Translations under genes and position numbers: made by a program
Source: JAKVAV01 sp047633195
GTDB lineage: Bacteria; Bacteroidota; Bacteroidia; Flavobacteriales_D; Cryomorphaceae
Length of the DNA: 64,000 nt
Direction of reading: 5' to 3'
NCBI GenBank assembly: GCA_047633195.1
Contig: JBLIEU010000004.1
Coordinates: 62,001 to 126,000, forward strand
In this document: positions 39,118 to 49,059 of the stretch, one piece after another
How positions within the stretch are numbered: the first letter of the stretch is position 1
Layout: each line of letters starts with the position of its first letter
Notes under the pieces: model-generated
Database searches by the model: none
What the model was told of the DNA's origin: nothing
Seen by the model: only the letters and a program-made list of their open reading frames with translations

Positions 39118-40272
39118 ATGGAAAAAGCAACTATGAAATTTGCCACCAAAGCCATTCATGCTGGCGTTGAACCAGACCCATCTACAGGAGCTATCATGAC
39201 CCCCATTTTCCAAACCTCTACTTATGTTCAGGATCAAGTTGGGGTGCACAAGGGCTATGAGTACTCAAGATCCAAGAACCCTACTCGTGTAGCTTTGGAA
39301 GGTAGTTTGGCTGCTTTGGAGAATGCCAAGTTCGGAGCTTGTTTTGGAAGCGGTTTGGCGGCCATTGATTGTGTTCTTAAGATGCTCAACCCAGGTGATG
39401 AGGTAATTAGCACCAATGATCTTTATGGAGGAACATATCGATTGTTCAATACCATATTCGCAAAGTATGGGATCAAATTTCACCACGTATCGATGGATGA
39501 CCCGGCAAACGTGGCAGCTGCCGTAAACGCTAATACAAAGATGGTTTGGATCGAAACACCGACCAACCCGATGCTCTCTATTGTAGATATTCAGGCTATC
39601 GCTGACGCGGTAAAAGATTCTAACGCAGTGGTAGTAGTTGACAATACCTTTTCGACTCCTTACCTTCAAACACCCCTCGATTTGGGAGCTCACGTCGTGA
39701 TGCATTCAGTTACTAAATATTTGGGAGGCCATAGCGATGTAGTCATGGGTGCCTTAGTAACAAACGATGAGGAGATTGCTTCGGAGATCTACCGGATTCA
39801 AAACTCTTCAGGAGCTATTTGTGGTCCACAAGATGCCTTTTTGGTGCTGAGAGGAGTAAAGACATTGCACCTTCGAATGCAGCGCCATTGCGAAAATGCA
39901 ATGGAGGTGGCAAAATACCTCAGCGATCACCCTGCCATTGATAAGCTATGCTATCCAGGTTTGGAGTCTCATCCAGGTCATCAAATTGCCAAGAAACAAA
40001 TGCGTGGCTTCAGTGGGATGGTTTCGTTTTCTCTAAAAAAGGACACGGTAAAAGCTGCTCACGAAATACTAGCAAAGTGCAAGATTTTCTCTTTGGCTGA
40101 ATCGCTTGGTGGGGTTGAAAGCTTGATTGGTCACCCTGCCACTATGACTCATGCGTCTATTCCTGAAAATGCAAGAAAACAGTCAGGGGTTGTTGACTCT
40201 TTAATTCGACTGAGTGTAGGGGTTGAAGACATAGAAGATCTCATTGCTGATTTGGAGCAGGCTCTAGCTTAG
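39118..40272 (+). CDS. metB: Cystathionine gamma-synthase/lyase (PLP enzyme)
   Basis: A 384-residue Cys/Met-metabolism PLP enzyme. FATKAIHAGVEPDPSTGAIM at the start, YEYSRSKNPTRVALEG, the PLP Lys in HSVTKYLGGHSD, and C-terminal ESLIGHPATMTHAS and LSVGVEDIEDL are all conserved. Length and the SVGVE ending fit cystathionine gamma-synthase or lyase. Distinguishing synthase from lyase needs phylogeny. A second Met at 39133 may be the true start. It is 33 bases after the preceding membrane gene and may be co-transcribed. Confidence 0.93.
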   Translation: MEKATMKFATKAIHAGVEPDPSTGAIMTPIFQTSTYVQDQVGVHKGYEYSRSKNPTRVALEGSLAALENAKFGACFGSGLAAIDCVLKMLNPGDEVISTNDLYGGTYRLFNTIFAKYGIKFHHVSMDDPANVAAAVNANTKMVWIETPTNPMLSIVDIQAIADAVKDSNAVVVVDNTFSTPYLQTPLDLGAHVVMHSVTKYLGGHSDVVMGALVTNDEEIASEIYRIQNSSGAICGPQDAFLVLRGVKTLHLRMQRHCENAMEVAKYLSDHPAIDKLCYPGLESHPGHQIAKKQMRGFSGMVSFSLKKDTVKAAHEILAKCKIFSLAESLGGVESLIGHPATMTHASIPENARKQSGVVDSLIRLSVGVEDIEDLIADLEQALA

Positions 40273-40431
40273 GTTTCCAAGAGTATAAATCCTGTGCTTA
40301 TCTTGAGGATTAGGGTATAGCCTATTTCTCATGTATAATAACCGTCCAACCTCATTGTTGAGTTGGCGATGCACGGGCCTCTAGTTATACGTATCTTCGG
40401 CTTGCTAAAAAAATTACTGTAAAAACCCACC

Positions 40432-42570
40432 ATGAGAAGAGTTCAACAAATTCTTTTGATCGCTGCTGTTGCGTTCAGTTCTAATTCACTTTTTGCTCAA
40501 GTAAACGAGTCTGTTCATCCTGATCAAATGAATTGCGGGCAGCACGAAGCCACCGAAGCATTCTTTCAAAAATTTCCTGAGCAAAGAGCAATTGCCAAAG
40601 AAGCTCGCAAACAGCTCGAGGCGGAAACTCAAGCGTTCATAGCTGCCAAGGGTACTGAAGATGAAATACTCATTATTCCAGTTGTTTTTCACGTCGTGCA
40701 CCAAGGTGGTAGCGAGAACATCTCTGATGAGCAAGTGCACAGTGCTATTGTTGCACTTAATGAAGACTTTAATGCTGCCAATAGTGATATAGGCCAAGTA
40801 GTGGACGAATTCGTTGATATTATCGGAAATGTTGAGTTCGAGTTTAGATTGGCCAAGATAGATCCCGACGGTAACTGCACCAATGGTATTACTCGGTTGC
40901 TTTCTGAAACCACCAATGAAGGTTTTAATGAGATGAAAGACGCCACAGGGATATGGGACAGAGCCAGCTATCTCAATATATGGACATGTAGACAGATTGG
41001 AGAGTCGGGAGCAGGAGGTACCACCCTCGGTTATACTTTTATTCCGAGTACTGTGAACGGTTCATTTGGCCAGGATTATGATGGTATTGTAATGCGTTCA
41101 GACCAAGTTGGGAGTATAGGAACTTCCTCAACAGCGCGAAGGCACACACTTAGTCATGAAGTAGGACATTGGGTGAATCTGGAGCACATTTGGGGTTTAG
41201 GAAATGCTGGATCTACTTCAAATTGCAGTGGTGGTAACAGTAGTGATTTTGTTTCTGATACACCCAATACAATTGGTTGGCCCAGCGTCTGTGATCTTGA
41301 TGGTTCCACTTGTGGGTCTCTAGACAACGTTCAGAATTTCATGGATTATTCCTTTTGTTTTAGAATGTTTACTGAAGGGCAATCAAATAGAATGAGAGCG
41401 GCGATGAATAGCAGTATTGCTCAAAGAAATCAGCTTTACACGCCTGCGAATTTGAATGAAACGGGTGTCCTTGATCCAGATGAGATTTGCTTTGCAGAAT
41501 TTGCGTCGGACAGAGATCCAAAGATCTGTATGGGTCAGGAAATCGTTTTCGACGACATTTCTTACAACGGGGTTGAAGACAGAGAATGGACGTTTGAAGG
41601 AGGAACCCCCGCGACCTCTAATGAAGATAATCCTACCGTAGTTTATGACACACCAGGCGTTTATTCAGTATCCCTAACTGTGAGCAATGCTGAAGGTGAA
41701 GAAACAGTTCTAAAAGAAGATTTGGTAACCGTTTTGGGTGAGGCACAGTATGCGCTTCCGTTTGAAGAAGGCTTTGAGAATATTTCAGATATTGAAGAAA
41801 ATAATGAATGGACTTCCGTGAACCCTGATGGGTCGACTATACGATGGGAGTTGACAGATCAAGCTTCGCTTACTGGCTCTCAATCAGTTCATGTTAGAGG
41901 AAGAAACAATGCTGATTTCCAAGTAGAAACGTTAGAAAGTCCTACGTTTGACCTCTCAGGACTAGAGGATAATGCAGTACTTTCTTTCAAGTACGCTCAT
42001 GCTCGTAGAAACGCCAGTTCGGATGATTTCTTTCAAGTGCGAATCTCTAGAAATTGTGGTGAAAACTGGAATTTACGAGAAACGAGGGATATAGACCAGC
42101 TGCCAACCGTCAGCGGAAACGTCAGCGGTCAGTTTTCTCCTGACTCTGATAGCGACTGGGAAGAAGTAATAATTGATAACATCAGTTCCATTTTCCTAAC
42201 GACAGAATTTCGAATAAGATTTGAATTCACGAGTGTGAATGGAAACAATATTTTTATTGATGACATTAACATCTACGACCCCAATACCCTGAGTGTAGAC
42301 AATAACGACGTGGTTAAGGAGATCACTCTTTTCCCGAACCCCGCGACTGATAACGTAAGACTTCGACTGGACTTGTCTGAGAACCAAAACATAAGAATTG
42401 ATGTCGTTGATGCCTCTGGTCGAGTTGTGCAGTCTCCTTTTGCAGGTGTAATGACCTCGGGAACTCAGAGCTTGCAAATTCAACTTGATGCATCCTTGAC
42501 ACCTGGTATGTATTTCGTTAGATTGACAGGTGAAGAAGGAATTGCAGTGAGGAAGCTCATTGTCAAATAG
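40432..42570 (+). CDS. Secreted M43-type metalloprotease with PKD and T9SS sorting domain (1)
   Basis: A 712-residue exported protein. The signal peptide is followed by a propeptide, then a pappalysin/cytophagalysin-like (M43) zinc protease domain with HEVGHWVNLEH (HExxHxxxxxH), about residues 75-345. A PKD-like segment (about 370-440, EGGTPATSNEDNPTVVYDTP) and a beta-sandwich domain (about 450-620) follow. The C-terminal type IX sorting domain carries LFPNPATDNVRLRL and ends GMYFVRLTGEEG...LIVK. It is probably cleaved from the Por machinery on the cell surface or released. It is followed 42 bases later by a paralogue. Tandem duplication is likely. Confidence 0.9.
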   Translation: MRRVQQILLIAAVAFSSNSLFAQVNESVHPDQMNCGQHEATEAFFQKFPEQRAIAKEARKQLEAETQAFIAAKGTEDEILIIPVVFHVVHQGGSENISDEQVHSAIVALNEDFNAANSDIGQVVDEFVDIIGNVEFEFRLAKIDPDGNCTNGITRLLSETTNEGFNEMKDATGIWDRASYLNIWTCRQIGESGAGGTTLGYTFIPSTVNGSFGQDYDGIVMRSDQVGSIGTSSTARRHTLSHEVGHWVNLEHIWGLGNAGSTSNCSGGNSSDFVSDTPNTIGWPSVCDLDGSTCGSLDNVQNFMDYSFCFRMFTEGQSNRMRAAMNSSIAQRNQLYTPANLNETGVLDPDEICFAEFASDRDPKICMGQEIVFDDISYNGVEDREWTFEGGTPATSNEDNPTVVYDTPGVYSVSLTVSNAEGEETVLKEDLVTVLGEAQYALPFEEGFENISDIEENNEWTSVNPDGSTIRWELTDQASLTGSQSVHVRGRNNADFQVETLESPTFDLSGLEDNAVLSFKYAHARRNASSDDFFQVRISRNCGENWNLRETRDIDQLPTVSGNVSGQFSPDSDSDWEEVIIDNISSIFLTTEFRIRFEFTSVNGNNIFIDDINIYDPNTLSVDNNDVVKEITLFPNPATDNVRLRLDLSENQNIRIDVVDASGRVVQSPFAGVMTSGTQSLQIQLDASLTPGMYFVRLTGEEGIAVRKLIVK

Positions 42571-42612
42571 GCATAAAGGTTACTACCCCCTTTCTGTTTA
42601 AATTAAAGCCTA

Positions 42613-44709
42613 ATGAAGAAGATTTTTCTGGCCTGTCTGGCCACTATTGCGACCGTTGCGTTATTTTCTCAAAACACGCAAGAGAACATAGTAAAGTGCC
42701 ATACCTATGAAATGCAGGAAAGGCTTTTTGGAAGCGATCCTGCTTTAAAGGAAGCTGCTGAAATTCTTGGGGCGCAAATTCTCAAACGAGCTAAAGAACT
42801 TGAAAGAACAGGATTTCAAAAGGATGGAGATCCTTATATTATTCCTGTTGTCTTTCATATCATTCATAAATATGGCCCCGAAAATATTTCATATGCTCAG
42901 GTCGAGGACGCCATTCAGGTGATGACGGATGATTTTAATGCCAATAATAATGGAGTTGAAAACGTTCAAGAGGCGTTTGCCGATATCATTGGTGATGTTG
43001 GGATTGAATTTCGGTTGGCCAAACTTGACCCAGAAGGAAATTGCACCAATGGTGTCGTTAGAACGTTTAGTAATCTAACGACCTCTGGAGGAGAAAATCT
43101 CAAAACGGTAAGTCCAATATGGGACCGGTCAAAATACATGAATATTTGGGTTTGTAAAACTATCGCCAGCGGTGCGGCAGGTTATACCTATTACCCAAGT
43201 TCTTTAGCAGGAGATTTCGGTGAAACAAATGATGGTATAGTTGTTAGATACGATTACGTGGGAAGTATAGGAGAAAGTACGTTAGGTCGTCGGCATGTTC
43301 TTTCTCATGAAGTGGGTCACTGGATAGACTTGCCTCACCCTTGGGGTAGCACGAATGCGCCTGAAATTGAAGCCAATTGCGATACTGATGACGGCGTGGC
43401 GGATACACCAAATACAATAGGTTGGACTACTTGTAATTTGAATGGCGAATCTTGTGGGAGCTTGGATAATGTTGAGAATTTTATGGGGTATTCGTATTGC
43501 GGAAAAATGTTTACAGAAGGGCAGAAAACGCGAATGATCGCATCGCTGACTTCTACTATCGCAGAGCGAAGCAGTTTATCGACAGAAGAAAACTTAGAGG
43601 CAACAGGAGTCTTTTTTGCTCAACTTTGTGATGCAGATTTTTCATCTGACAACTTCTCAGTCTGTATCGGTGAAACAATAAATTATCAAGATCAATCACA
43701 TTCAGGTGTTGTGGAGAGATTGTGGATTTTCGAAGGTGGATCACCTGCCACAACTGTAATAGCCAATCCTGAAATAGTCTATTCTACTCCAGGTATATAC
43801 TCCGTTAGTTTAGCTGTCGTAGATAGTTTTGGAAATCAACTTACGGAAGTGAAAGAGGCGTTTGTGCAAGTTCTGGATACTGCTTTTCTGAGTCTTCCGT
43901 ATGGCCAAAGCTTCGAGTCTATTGAGGCTTTCTCCGATTTGGAAGATGGATCTCTGTATACAGAGAATTTGTTTGATGATATTAATTGGGAAATTAGCAC
44001 CCAGGCTGGGTTTGACGATAACCACTCAGCAGTATTTAGAGCGATAGAAGTAGAGAGTGCCACTTTAGCGAGGTCGGCCTTCGTTTCGAAGACATTTCAA
44101 ATGAGTGATGTGGGCGATTTGCCTGTACTCTCATTTAAGCGAGCTGGTGCTAGAAGTTCAACGACTAGTGAGGGAGAACTGTGGGTTTTTATTTCCAAGA
44201 ATTGTGGAGATTTCTGGAGTCTTCGCAGAGTTTATGATGATGGCGATGCGTATACCAACGAAGGAATTTTTCCTGAAGGTTATCTCCCAAATGAAGAGGA
44301 TTGGTTGAGTGCTGAAATTGATAATATAGTTCCTGTATTTCAGAATGAGGAATTCAGATTTCGCTTCGAGTATAGAGGGACGAATGGTGGAACGCTTTAC
44401 ATTGACGACATCAATTTAATCGATGGAACGACTCTGAGCACTGCTTTTCAGTCGGCTCCTGAGGCGCGATTTGCCATGTTCCCAAATCCTGCCACTAATA
44501 TGGTTACGTTGAAATTTCCAGATGATGTGTCTGATTCCAAGACAATTCTCCTGCGGGATCTATCGGGCCGTATTATTCATCAAGCATTTATTCCAAAAGA
44601 GTCCGTTCGCGAGTATAGAATAGAACTCAATAATCTTTCGTCGGGAATTTACTTGGTAGAAGTTCGAGGCTCGAATGGTTCCTCAGCAAAAAAGTTGGTA
44701 GTCGACTAA
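42613..44709 (+). CDS. Secreted M43-type metalloprotease with PKD and T9SS sorting domain (2)
   Basis: A 698-residue paralogue of the preceding gene with the same architecture. It has a signal peptide (ending LFSQ), the M43 catalytic motif HEVGHWIDLPH, downstream SYCGKMFTEGQKTRM with the conserved Met-turn region, the PKD-like EGGSPATTVIANPEIVYSTP, a second sandwich domain, and the C-terminal sorting domain MFPNPATNMVTLKF to KKLVVD. The two copies have diverged widely except in the catalytic region and signature motifs. It is followed three bases later, on the other strand, by a small secreted-protein gene. Confidence 0.9.
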   Translation: MKKIFLACLATIATVALFSQNTQENIVKCHTYEMQERLFGSDPALKEAAEILGAQILKRAKELERTGFQKDGDPYIIPVVFHIIHKYGPENISYAQVEDAIQVMTDDFNANNNGVENVQEAFADIIGDVGIEFRLAKLDPEGNCTNGVVRTFSNLTTSGGENLKTVSPIWDRSKYMNIWVCKTIASGAAGYTYYPSSLAGDFGETNDGIVVRYDYVGSIGESTLGRRHVLSHEVGHWIDLPHPWGSTNAPEIEANCDTDDGVADTPNTIGWTTCNLNGESCGSLDNVENFMGYSYCGKMFTEGQKTRMIASLTSTIAERSSLSTEENLEATGVFFAQLCDADFSSDNFSVCIGETINYQDQSHSGVVERLWIFEGGSPATTVIANPEIVYSTPGIYSVSLAVVDSFGNQLTEVKEAFVQVLDTAFLSLPYGQSFESIEAFSDLEDGSLYTENLFDDINWEISTQAGFDDNHSAVFRAIEVESATLARSAFVSKTFQMSDVGDLPVLSFKRAGARSSTTSEGELWVFISKNCGDFWSLRRVYDDGDAYTNEGIFPEGYLPNEEDWLSAEIDNIVPVFQNEEFRFRFEYRGTNGGTLYIDDINLIDGTTLSTAFQSAPEARFAMFPNPATNMVTLKFPDDVSDSKTILLRDLSGRIIHQAFIPKESVREYRIELNNLSSGIYLVEVRGSNGSSAKKLVVD

Positions 44710-44712
44710 TGG

Positions 44713-45141
44713 CTAATCTGTCAGTTTTCGGCCCAGTAGGATGGCTACACAACCTTGAGGATTGATAGAGCTATCGGTTTGTTCGGGGACTTTTATTTTA
44801 AGACCAAAAGTCCTTGTTCCTTCTAATCTGAAATCGAAAAATTCACTGTACTCGCGGTCAGCGTTATCGTAAATCACTTCGCCATCCTTGTCTACGAGCT
44901 GAAAGTTAACATCACCTAGCATTTCGTGACTGCAAACCAACAGTCTATAGTCCACTTCGCTGTAGAAAGTCATTTCGACTTCGGCGGCATCGCCTGGAAA
45001 TAGTTTAACCGCATTGAAACTTTCTCCTGGAATAAATCCTTCCAGGGCATCGCCACAGTTGTTCTTGACAAATGTTCGACACTGTCCCATTGCTAGGGAC
45101 GTTTGCACTGCTGCAAATAATATTATGAGTAGCTTTTTCAT
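44713..45141 (-). CDS. Small secreted protein of unknown function
   Basis: A 142-residue protein with a signal peptide (MKKLLIILFAAVQTSLAMGQ, cut near QCR). The mature part holds Cys residues (CRTFVKNNC, then VCSHEM and GCVAILL) that could pair, and an ALEGFIPGESFNAVKLFPGD loop. Several beta strands are predicted by eye, with no sorting domain and no recognised family. It lies between the proteases (convergent, 3 bases) and a lipoprotein gene on the same strand (25 bases upstream), with which it may be co-transcribed. Confidence 0.65.
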   Translation of the reverse strand: MKKLLIILFAAVQTSLAMGQCRTFVKNNCGDALEGFIPGESFNAVKLFPGDAAEVEMTFYSEVDYRLLVCSHEMLGDVNFQLVDKDGEVIYDNADREYSEFFDFRLEGTRTFGLKIKVPEQTDSSINPQGCVAILLGRKLTD

Positions 45142-45166
45142 CTTCGGGGAGAATAGAATTCCTTGA

Positions 45167-46075
45167 TTATAGTTGTACGTATCCTTGACGTATTTCAGAA
45201 ACGGCTTGGGTAAGAGTCTTTAAATCTTGATCAGAAATTACAATTTCAGTTTTACCGCCGAGTTGGGTCACACCGTCTTCACCTTCGCTCACTGTGTTCT
45301 TGGCCTCGTTGATTGATACATCGCCATACGCATCTCCAATCTTCTGCAAGTCATCGAGAATAAAATCCAGACGTCCTGATTCATTGTAGCTCATTACTAG
45401 GGCTACCAAGTTGTTGAGGGATATTTTTTGCTCTGCAATACGTTCAATTAGTTTGGGAGATGCTGACTCGCTCGTGGCGGCTATTTGCGTTCCAAGATAA
45501 AGTCCTTCAATCCAACCAGCAGCGATGATCATAGCTGATATATGGTCGCGATCGTTTTCTTTGAGGTAAGAGTCAAGATTATAGTAAGTATCAGAAATGA
45601 TGGTTAGGAGTGAATCGCGGTTGTCCACATTCACCTCCATTCTTTCTATTACTTCATCATTGAATGCTTTGCTAAGACCAAGTCCGTCTGCCAATTTCTT
45701 GGTACAACTCAGGTAAAGAATAGATTCTTGGTTCTGATTGAATATGCTGGCATAGCTTAAATCAGCACCGTAAATGCCAAGGTTTAAAGCTTGCTGGCGA
45801 GCAGAAGAATATTCGTTTACGTTTCTCACCTTATTCAAAAAATTGGCATCATACCTAGATCCTGACTTTTTCAATATGGCTGCCATATCGAGCGGCGATG
45901 GCACTGAGTGAAGAATTTCTTTCACTTTCGTAGTCGCCTCCTCAGAAACTTTATTCGTTTCTTCAGTAGAAATTTCAGCATTGGTAATGCTCTCATCTGA
46001 TACGGCGCCATCATTACATGACCACAGCGTTAAGGAGAACAGAGCAATAAGGATTGGGAAGGTTCTAATTTTCAT
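45167..46075 (-). CDS. Lipoprotein of unknown function
   Basis: A 302-residue lipoprotein. The signal peptide ends in SLTLWSC with lipobox Cys at about residue 20, followed by a linker rich in Glu, Ser and Thr. The rest is helical by appearance (FLNKVRNVNEYSSARQQALN, then LGIYGADLSYASIFNQ). I recognise no domain with certainty, although the YGADLSYA stretch recurs in lipoproteins of Bacteroidota as I remember it. The ATG at 46075 is isolated by a 123-base gap (46076-46198) from polA, which holds nothing clear. Confidence 0.65.
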   Translation of the reverse strand: MKIRTFPILIALFSLTLWSCNDGAVSDESITNAEISTEETNKVSEEATTKVKEILHSVPSPLDMAAILKKSGSRYDANFLNKVRNVNEYSSARQQALNLGIYGADLSYASIFNQNQESILYLSCTKKLADGLGLSKAFNDEVIERMEVNVDNRDSLLTIISDTYYNLDSYLKENDRDHISAMIIAAGWIEGLYLGTQIAATSESASPKLIERIAEQKISLNNLVALVMSYNESGRLDFILDDLQKIGDAYGDVSINEAKNTVSEGEDGVTQLGGKTEIVISDQDLKTLTQAVSEIRQGYVQL

Positions 46076-46198
46076 CAGTTTAAAATATGGGTGTAAACAA
46101 ATTTAGGCTTACGAAATTGAATCATGGCATTAAAACGCGTGATTAATAAACAGCGCTGAGCGATTGTACCGATTTTTAACCCGAAAGGTTTCAATTGA

Positions 46199-49006
46199 TT
46201 AGTGTGCTTCTAGCCAATTGTGTCCAGTGTCCATATCTACCTTCATCGGCACGCTTAAGTCAGTGAAAGCATTCATCATTTCTTGTTCGACGATTGGTCT
46301 GATTTCGTCGAGCTCACTTTGTAGCGCATCGAATACCAATTCATCGTGAACTTGAAGAATCATTTTGGACTTGAACTTCTTCTTTTCAAAGACAGTGTTG
46401 ATTCTTACCATCGCCACTTTTATCATGTCAGCAGCAGATCCTTGGATCGGTGCGTTGATGGCATTCCTCTCTGCAAATCCCCTGACCGTAGGATTTTTAC
46501 CGTTGATGTCTTTCAAATACCGACGGCGCTTCATGATGGTTTCTACGTAGCCGTTTTTTCTCGCGAAGGCGATGCTTTCGTCCATGTATTCTTTGATGCC
46601 TGGATATTTTGCGAAGTAGTTTTTGATGAGATCAGCTGCCTCTGATCGACTAACATGGAGCCGCTGAGACAATCCAAAAGCCGAAATCCCATAGATGATC
46701 CCGAAGTTCACCATCTTGGCCTGGCTTCTCATCTCACGGGTTACTTCCTCAATGTCTACATCAAAAACTTTTGCTGCAGTAGCCGCGTGGATGTCTTCTC
46801 CTTCGTTAAATGCTTTCACCATAGCATCATCTCCGCTCAAGTGAGCGATGAGTCTCAATTCAATTTGAGAGTAGTCAGCTGCGAAAATAATGTGATCCTT
46901 ATCGGTTGGTATAAAGGCTTCACGGGTTCTTCTACCAAGTTCGGTTCGGATGGGAATATTTTGGAGATTCGGATTTTGTGAACTCAACCGACCAGTAGCG
47001 GCAACCGCCTGCATATAGGTGGTATGGATGCGCTCATCTTTCGGGTTAATCAGTTCTGGCAGGGCATCTACATAAGTGCTTTTGAGCTTCACCACCTGTC
47101 GGTATTCCAATAGCTTACTTACAATGGGTTGATTGTGCTCGTACTTCAGCAAGGTTTCCTCGTTGGTACTGTATTGTCCCGACTTGGTTTTCTTGGGTTT
47201 TGAGTCAATCTCTAATTCCTCAAATAGAATAATACCAAGCTGTTTGGGACTTCCAATGTTGAACTCTCGACCAGCCAGTTTGTAGATTTCTTTTTCTAGA
47301 TCAACGATTATTCCTTCGAGCTCTTTCGAGAATTCAACCAAGGCTTCACTGTCAATTTTAACTCCTGCAAATTCTATTTTAGCCAACACCGCAACCAAGG
47401 GCATTTCTACCTCATAAAGCAGGTTTTTCAGTTCGTCAGACGACTCGACTCTTTCCTTGAAATTGGTGTAAAGACGGAAGGTGATATCCGCATCCTCACT
47501 CGCATAGGGTGCAACTTCCTCAACGGGAATATCGCGCATGCTCTTTTGGTTTCTCCCTTTTTTTCCAATCAAGGTTTCAATGGAAATTGGCCGATAGCCC
47601 AGGTAGGTCTCAGACAACTCATCCATGTTGTGCTTCATGTCTGGGTTGATCAAGTAGTGAGCGATCATAGTATCGAAAAGGGGCCCCAAAACTTCCATGT
47701 CGTACCACTTCAATACCGTGATATCGTATTTGAGATTGTGTCCGATTTTCAGGATTTCCTCATTCTCAAAAAAAGATTTGAATTCCTTGAGGATAAACTG
47801 AGCTCCCGCTTGATTTTCAGGAATGGGAATGTAATAGGCTTCGCCCTCTTTCCAGGAAAATGACATACCAACCAATTCGCAATTATTGGCATCGACTGAC
47901 GTGGTTTCTGTGTCGAAACAAACCACTTTTTGCTTCATCAAACTTTTGAGGAAAGTGTTGCGTTTGTCTTTCGTTTCGATCAGGCTGTAATTGACCTTTT
48001 CAGGATCGAAAACTTCCATGCTAGTGACAATCTCTTCCTCAGTGTCTTGGGTAGCAGATCCGCCACCTCCGAAGAGATCCATCTGCCCTCCTGACGAAAT
48101 CACCTGCTCTCCCGATGAAGCTATTTTTTCGCCTAGAATCCTCTCCGACATAGTTCGGAATTCGAGTTCGGCAAAAATCTCACGAAGTGCTTCGCGATTG
48201 GGTTCTTCCAAAATAACCTCGTCGGCGTTGAACTTGACAGGTACTTCGCAATTGATCGTGGCGAGTTCTTTCGAAAGCAACGCTTGTTCCTTGTTTTCCT
48301 CTACGCGTTCTTTGAGCTTCCCTTTTAATTCGTGAGAATGCGCGATTACACCTTCTACACTTCCGTAATCAGCAATAAGCTTCATGGCTGTTTTTGGACC
48401 TACTCCGGGCACTCCGGGAATGTTGTCGACGGCATCGCCTTGCAGACCCAGAATGTCGATAACCTGCTCCGTTCGTTCAATTCCAAACTTCTCGCAAATC
48501 TCTTTTATTCCCCAGATTTCACTCGGATTTCCCTGTCGGCCTGGTTTGAACATTTTTACATGTTCCGTTACCAATTGACCGTAGTCTTTGTCGGGGGTCA
48601 CCATGAAAACATCGAAGCCTTCCTTTTCGGCCATTTTGGAGATTGTTCCCACCACATCGTCGGCCTCAAATCCCGCCATCTCTAAAATCGGAATCCGAAA
48701 ACCTTCTATGATTCTTCGGATATAAGGGATTGACATTTTGATGTCATCGGGGGTTTCTTCCCGATTGGCCTTGTATTCGGGGTAGATCTCATTGCGAAAT
48801 ACACCACCGGGCAGATCAAAGGCTATGGCAATATGAGTAGGCTCGTAATTCTTAATAATATCATTCAACGTATTGGTGAAACCAAACATCGCCGAGGTAT
48901 TCATTCCATTGGAACTTACCCGCGGATTGCGAATGAAAGCGTAGTAGGCTCTGTAAATCAGAGCGTAGGCATCAAGAAGGTAGAGGGTGGGTCTTTTTTG
49001 GCTCAT
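46199..49006 (-). CDS. polA: DNA polymerase I
   Basis: A 935-residue Pol I with all three domains. The 5'-3' exonuclease (about 1-300) carries LLDAYALIYRAYYAF, FEADDVVGT and LQGDAVDNIPGVPGVG. The 3'-5' exonuclease (about 355-530) keeps its Exo I motif CFDTETTSVD, so proofreading is likely active. The polymerase core has SQNPNLQNIPIRTELGRR, FAADYSQIELRL and ILQVHDELVFDA. It processes Okazaki fragments and fills repair gaps. It is a single gene 53 bases downstream of cysS on the same strand. Confidence 0.97.
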   Translation of the reverse strand: MSQKRPTLYLLDAYALIYRAYYAFIRNPRVSSNGMNTSAMFGFTNTLNDIIKNYEPTHIAIAFDLPGGVFRNEIYPEYKANREETPDDIKMSIPYIRRIIEGFRIPILEMAGFEADDVVGTISKMAEKEGFDVFMVTPDKDYGQLVTEHVKMFKPGRQGNPSEIWGIKEICEKFGIERTEQVIDILGLQGDAVDNIPGVPGVGPKTAMKLIADYGSVEGVIAHSHELKGKLKERVEENKEQALLSKELATINCEVPVKFNADEVILEEPNREALREIFAELEFRTMSERILGEKIASSGEQVISSGGQMDLFGGGGSATQDTEEEIVTSMEVFDPEKVNYSLIETKDKRNTFLKSLMKQKVVCFDTETTSVDANNCELVGMSFSWKEGEAYYIPIPENQAGAQFILKEFKSFFENEEILKIGHNLKYDITVLKWYDMEVLGPLFDTMIAHYLINPDMKHNMDELSETYLGYRPISIETLIGKKGRNQKSMRDIPVEEVAPYASEDADITFRLYTNFKERVESSDELKNLLYEVEMPLVAVLAKIEFAGVKIDSEALVEFSKELEGIIVDLEKEIYKLAGREFNIGSPKQLGIILFEELEIDSKPKKTKSGQYSTNEETLLKYEHNQPIVSKLLEYRQVVKLKSTYVDALPELINPKDERIHTTYMQAVAATGRLSSQNPNLQNIPIRTELGRRTREAFIPTDKDHIIFAADYSQIELRLIAHLSGDDAMVKAFNEGEDIHAATAAKVFDVDIEEVTREMRSQAKMVNFGIIYGISAFGLSQRLHVSRSEAADLIKNYFAKYPGIKEYMDESIAFARKNGYVETIMKRRRYLKDINGKNPTVRGFAERNAINAPIQGSAADMIKVAMVRINTVFEKKKFKSKMILQVHDELVFDALQSELDEIRPIVEQEMMNAFTDLSVPMKVDMDTGHNWLEAH

Positions 49007-49059
49007 GGGAAATAATTGCAGACTTCGAATATAATCAAAGCCGCTTTCTAACCCATAAT

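Noticed and set aside
40273..40431. Hairpins AATCCT/AGGATT and CCAAC/GTTGG before the first protease as a riboswitch
   Set aside because: The stems are short and unsupported by other pairing, no known aptamer motif is visible, and the interval reads as a normal promoter region with a TATCTTCG box.
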